Below, one piece after another: positions 60,628 through 64,000 of a stretch of 64,000 nucleotides of DNA; position 1 is the first letter of the stretch; the number at the start of each line of letters is the position of its first letter. The position numbers and the translations under genes are program-made. The DNA lies in NCBI GenBank assembly GCA_964437825.1, contig CAYTIH010000002.1, positions 25,873-89,872 on the forward strand, given 5' to 3'. A model generated the notes under the pieces. That model did no database searches. It saw only the letters and a program-made list of their open reading frames with translations, and had not been told where the DNA came from. This DNA comes from JBJFCE01 sp964437825 (GTDB taxonomy: Bacteria > Bacillota > Clostridia > Lachnospirales > Lachnospiraceae).

Positions 60628-60678
60628 AACAGGTACTGATCAGTGGCAGTACCCGAAAAGAAGAAAAATAAGATCAAT

Positions 60679-60725
60679 AAAGACCTTTCAGGGAGGATAT
60701 CCAAGCTTCCCTGTGAGGTCTTTTT
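60679..60725 (+). terminator. Terminator after purL
   Basis: AAAGACCTTTCAGGGA/TCCCTGTGAGGTCTTT stem, 13-base loop, ends in five T. Confidence 0.9.
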
Positions 60726-60856
60726 CGGATGGCTTTTGCAATTTTAACCTTCATTAAAAAGGGAATACTTGTATCCGAAAGAAATAATTGCATTTTCCCC
60801 CTGCCTCAGTAAAATAAAGGAAGGGAGTTTGGGTTTTCAGGAGGACAGCAGACGTT

Positions 60857-61567
60857 ATGACAAGACAAGAAGTAAAGCAGCGGACTATGGGAGGTAAGCA
60901 GGGCGCGGTCCCGGCCATCATAGAAACGGACGGTTTGATTTTCGATATAGACGGTACGCTTTGGGATTCCAGGCAGACGGTGGCAAAAGCATGGAATGAA
61001 GTGATCGGAAGGTATGATCCTGGGAGAGAGGAATTGGATGCGGGCTTCTTAACGGGCCTGTTTGGAAAACCGATGGATGAAATTGCAAAAGCATTGTTTC
61101 CCGATCTGCAGGGAGAAGAACTGGAACGGATGGCCGGGCGCTGCTTTGATTATGAAAATGAGTTTTTATATACGCAGCCCGGAAAAGTCTATCCGGGGGT
61201 AAGGGAAACAGTGGAACAACTGGCAGAGCATTTTCCGCTTTTTATTGTCAGCAACTGTCAGAAGGGATATATTGAGGTTTGCATGAAGGGCTGCGGAATC
61301 GAAGCATGTATTACAGATTATCTTTGCTACGGGGATACGAAGGCGCCCAAAAGCGGGACGCTGAAACGCCTGATTGCAAGAAACGGGTTAAAAAAGCCTG
61401 TTTATGTGGGTGATACACAAGGGGATGCCGATGCCTGTGAGGAGGCCGGGATACCGATGATTTATGCTGCTTACGGACTTGGCGAGGTAGAAAATCCGCA
61501 GATCATGATCCGGTCTTTCTCGGAGCTTTCCAAGCTGCCGTTAAAACACTTTCCGAGCTGTCGTTAA
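60857..61567 (+). CDS. HAD-superfamily phosphatase (phosphoglycolate phosphatase-like)
   Basis: 236 residues. Motif I FDIDGTLWDS, motif II FIVSNCQKGY, motif III Lys in DTKAPKSGTL, motif IV YVGDTQGDADACEEAG; all four complete with a helical cap (about 45-115). A 25-residue tail precedes motif I; the ATG at 60857 has GGAGG 12 bases upstream, and the ATG at 60887 is an alternative. The substrate may be phosphoglycolate or a nucleotide or sugar phosphate. Follows the purL terminator. Confidence 0.87.
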   Translation: MTRQEVKQRTMGGKQGAVPAIIETDGLIFDIDGTLWDSRQTVAKAWNEVIGRYDPGREELDAGFLTGLFGKPMDEIAKALFPDLQGEELERMAGRCFDYENEFLYTQPGKVYPGVRETVEQLAEHFPLFIVSNCQKGYIEVCMKGCGIEACITDYLCYGDTKAPKSGTLKRLIARNGLKKPVYVGDTQGDADACEEAGIPMIYAAYGLGEVENPQIMIRSFSELSKLPLKHFPSCR

Positions 61568-61577
61568 AACTCTTTTG

Positions 61578-61606
61578 TTGAAGCCGCGGATTCCCTGTGT
61601 TATAAT
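61578..61606 (+). promoter_or_regulatory. Predicted carAB promoter
   Basis: TTGAAG (61578-61583), 17 bases, TATAAT (61601-61606). The leader of about 65 bases has no PyrR-type antiterminator hairpin that I can see. Confidence 0.7.
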
Positions 61607-61680
61607 AAACTGATTATGCAAAGATGGTCACATTGTGTTTGAAAACGGGAGACATGAGGCCGGACGGGAGATACTAACTT

Positions 61681-62892
61681 ATGAAAGCATTTTTAATTTT
61701 GGAGGATGGCAGCGTTTTTGAGGGAACTCATATCGGCGCCGTAAAAGAAATTATCAGTGAAATCGTATTTAATACATCCATGGCAGGATATCTGGAGGTA
61801 TTGACGGATCCTTCCTATGCAGGACAGGCTGTCTGCATGACCTACCCGCTCATCGGAAATTACGGAATCTGCCATGAGGATATGGAATCCCAAAAACCAT
61901 GGCCTGACGGCTTTATCGTGCGGGAATTATCCAGAATACCGAGCAATTTCAGAAGCGACGATACGATTCAGAGCTTCCTTGAGAAAAACGGCGTTCCCGG
62001 TATTGCGGGAATCGATACAAGAGCACTTGTGAAGATCCTGCGTGAAAAGGGTACAATGAATGGAATGATTACCACAAATGAGCAATATAAGCTGAGTGAA
62101 ATTCTTCCGAGATTAAAGGAATATACGACCGGCAAGGTTGTGGAAAAGGTAACCTGCGCGGAAAAATTTGAGGTAAAGGGTACTGCGGACCTGAAGGATA
62201 ACGGCCCGGTTTCCGGCTCTGCATGGTTTGACGCACAGCAGTATCAAAGATTTCTGGACGGGGATATGTCTGCAAGAGAAAAGAGACCTTCCCTTGTACG
62301 GCAGTTAAACGGAACCGGCAAAAAAGTAGCGCTTCTGGATCTTGGCGCGAAAGACAATATTGCGCATTCGCTTGCTATGAGGGGCTGCAATGTTACGGTA
62401 TACCCTGCAGGAACCTCTGCGGATGAGATCATCGCGGATGCGCCGGACGGCATCATGCTCAGCAACGGCCCCGGAGATCCGAAGGAATGTACTGATATCA
62501 TAAAGGAAATCCGCAGGCTCTATGAAACGGATATTCCGATTTTCGGCATCTGTCTCGGCCATCAGCTGATGGCGCTGGCAACCGGCGCCGATACCTTTAA
62601 AATGAAATACGGACACCGCGGAGGAAACCACCCGGTCAAGGATCTGGCAACGGGAAGAGTCTATATCACTTCTCAGAATCACGGCTATGTCGTAGACATG
62701 GACAAGCTTGACCCCAAGGTGGCGACTCCGGCGTTTATCAATGTCAATGACGGAACCAATGAGGGGCTTGCCTATACCGGGAAGAATATTTTTACCGTGC
62801 AGTATCATCCGGAAGCATGCGCCGGACCTCAGGATTCCGGTTATCTGTTTGACCGGTTTATCAATATGATGGAGGAAAAGAAAAATGCCTAA
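61681..62892 (+). CDS. carA: Carbamoyl-phosphate synthase small subunit
   Basis: Glutaminase subunit delivering ammonia to CarB for carbamoyl phosphate, used in pyrimidine and arginine synthesis. 403 residues, about 40 longer than usual because of a segment with SGSAWFDAQQYQRFLDGDMS in the linker between the two domains. Catalytic residues are intact: Cys291 in GICLGHQLM, His376 and Glu378 in QYHPEA. N-terminal domain: FLILEDGSVFEG, FNTSMAGYLEVLTDPSYAGQ. GGGAGAT upstream. carB overlaps its last 8 bases. Confidence 0.97.
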   Translation: MKAFLILEDGSVFEGTHIGAVKEIISEIVFNTSMAGYLEVLTDPSYAGQAVCMTYPLIGNYGICHEDMESQKPWPDGFIVRELSRIPSNFRSDDTIQSFLEKNGVPGIAGIDTRALVKILREKGTMNGMITTNEQYKLSEILPRLKEYTTGKVVEKVTCAEKFEVKGTADLKDNGPVSGSAWFDAQQYQRFLDGDMSAREKRPSLVRQLNGTGKKVALLDLGAKDNIAHSLAMRGCNVTVYPAGTSADEIIADAPDGIMLSNGPGDPKECTDIIKEIRRLYETDIPIFGICLGHQLMALATGADTFKMKYGHRGGNHPVKDLATGRVYITSQNHGYVVDMDKLDPKVATPAFINVNDGTNEGLAYTGKNIFTVQYHPEACAGPQDSGYLFDRFINMMEEKKNA

Positions 62893-64000
62893 GAATCCGA
62901 ATATTAAAAAAGTACTTGTGATCGGTTCAGGCCCCATCGTAATCGGTCAGGCCGCAGAATTTGACTATGCGGGAACTCAGGCATGCCGTTCCCTGAAGGA
63001 AGAAGGAATAGAGGTTGTTTTGGTAAACTCCAATCCTGCAACCATCATGACGGATGGGGATATTGCGGATAAGGTTTATATCGAGCCGCTGAGCGCAAGG
63101 GTACTGGAGCAGATTATTTTAAAAGAAAAGCCGGACAGCGTGCTGCCTACTTTGGGCGGGCAGGCGGGCTTAAACCTCGGTATGGAGCTTGCAGAGTCAG
63201 GTTTCCTTGAGAAAAACGGCGTAAAGCTGATCGGTACGACTGCCATGACGATCAAGAAAGCAGAAGATCGTCTGGAATTTAAAAATACTATGGAAAAGCT
63301 GGGAGAGCCGGTTGCTTCGTCTTTGGTTGTTGAAAATATTGAAGACGGCGTGGCATTTGCAAAAAAAATCGGTTATCCCGTCGTGCTGCGTCCTGCCTAT
63401 ACTCTTGGCGGATCCGGCGGCGGTATTGCCCATAATCAGGTTGAACTGGAGGAAATACTGGAAAACGGACTCAGACTTTCCCGCGTGGGACAGGTTCTCG
63501 TAGAGCGCTGCATTGCCGGGTGGAAAGAAATCGAGTATGAGGTTATGCGTGACGGCGCAGGCAATGTGATTACGGTCTGCAACATGGAAAATATCGATCC
63601 GGTCGGCGTACATACCGGAGACAGCATTGTAGTGGCGCCTTCTCAGACGCTGTCCGACAAGGAATACCAGATGCTTCGTACCTCGGCGCTGAATATCATC
63701 AGTGAGCTGGAAATTACGGGCGGATGCAACGTGCAGTTTGCGCTTCATCCCACCAGCTTTGAATACTGCGTCATTGAAGTCAATCCCCGTGTCAGCCGTT
63801 CTTCGGCGCTTGCATCCAAGGCAACCGGATATCCGATTGCAAAGGTTGCAGCCAAGATTGCGCTGGGATATACCCTGGATGAGATTAAAAATGCCATTAC
63901 CGGCAAGACCTATGCAAGCTTTGAGCCGACGCTGGACTATTGCGTTGTTAAGATTCCGCGCCTGCCCTTTGATAAATTTATTACGGCAAAGAGAACGCTG
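62885..64000 (+). CDS. carB: Carbamoyl-phosphate synthase large subunit (3' partial)
   Basis: Only the first 372 codons are in the window; the frame is open to the last base. ATG at 62885, overlapping carA by 8 bases, which implies translational coupling. N-terminal ATP-grasp half: GSGPIVIGQAAEFDYAGTQA, VNSNPATIMTDGDIADKVYI, LPTLGGQAGLNLGMEL, PVVLRPAYTLGGSGGGIAHN, EIEYEVMRDGAGNVITVCNM and EVNPRVSRSSALASKATGYP. All expected conserved blocks appear. The full protein should be about 1070 residues. Confidence 0.97.
   Translation, partial: MPKNPNIKKVLVIGSGPIVIGQAAEFDYAGTQACRSLKEEGIEVVLVNSNPATIMTDGDIADKVYIEPLSARVLEQIILKEKPDSVLPTLGGQAGLNLGMELAESGFLEKNGVKLIGTTAMTIKKAEDRLEFKNTMEKLGEPVASSLVVENIEDGVAFAKKIGYPVVLRPAYTLGGSGGGIAHNQVELEEILENGLRLSRVGQVLVERCIAGWKEIEYEVMRDGAGNVITVCNMENIDPVGVHTGDSIVVAPSQTLSDKEYQMLRTSALNIISELEITGGCNVQFALHPTSFEYCVIEVNPRVSRSSALASKATGYPIAKVAAKIALGYTLDEIKNAITGKTYASFEPTLDYCVVKIPRLPFDKFITAKRTL

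Overview
The window reads as chromosomal DNA of an anaerobic gut-type Clostridium relative, most likely family Lachnospiraceae (Bacillota). Reasons: the gene families (DUF5717/DUF5716-type cluster, C_GCAxxG_C_C protein, type I pullulanase with a C-terminal membrane anchor, GH130 phosphorylase, AsnA, single-chain PurL), strong GGAGG ribosome sites, and promoters with 17-base spacers. Genus cannot be set from the sequence alone. I see no rRNA, tRNA, CRISPR, prophage or insertion sequence.

Layout. 1-3345: end of a PAS/HD-GYP signalling protein, a C39-like protease-fold protein and a short Rossmann protein. 3346-7000: a beta-CASP nuclease, thyA and folA, each of the first and last preceded by tandem structured repeats. 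7030-10016: zinc-ribbon membrane protein, PHP phosphoesterase, parvulin lipoprotein. 10078-12341: htpG behind a perfect CIRCE operator. 12632-20787: fruK-type kinase, then four genes of unknown function including an Hsp70/actin-fold-like protein. 20844-29316: purC, purF, purB, pullulanase and purA. 29477-37667: LysR/HAD pair, SEC-C protein, C_GCAxxG_C_C protein, pepT, GH130 with a 56-residue partner, thiT under a TPP riboswitch, a HAD relic and a CPBP protease. 37909-43965: gltB-gltD. 43989-49010: a deletion-fused ABC transporter relic, a truncated YdeI-like relic, asnA and a sugar isomerase; a 60-bp inverted repeat pair brackets most of this. 49040-56533: thuA, HAD, FNT channel, a 757-residue cNMP-domain protein, DUF6508-like protein, TetR regulator and an M14-type relic. 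56600-64000: a 137-nt structured RNA candidate, purL, HAD, carA and the start of carB.

Functionally the window is rich in nucleotide and nitrogen metabolism: IMP/AMP synthesis (purF, purL, purC, purB, purA), carbamoyl phosphate for pyrimidines/arginine (carAB), dTMP and folate (thyA, folA), glutamate and asparagine supply (gltBD, asnA) and thiamine uptake (thiT).

The most interesting signal is a family of eight modular repeats (E1-E8 here) at five loci. In four loci they sit directly at the start codon (beta-CASP gene, folA, pullulanase, GH130) and at asnA they end about 30 bases upstream. Each has a 5' hairpin, a second hairpin whose loop is complementary to a strand just before a built-in Shine-Dalgarno sequence, and the end TGGRGATTA-TATG. 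The loop and its partner differ in sequence between copies but keep pairing, which argues for a conserved RNA fold near the ribosome site. I do not recognise this family. Second are the unknown four-gene cluster at 13773-20787 and the 137-nt RNA candidate upstream of purL. Several genes are decayed by internal deletion, so the genome is shedding accessory genes.
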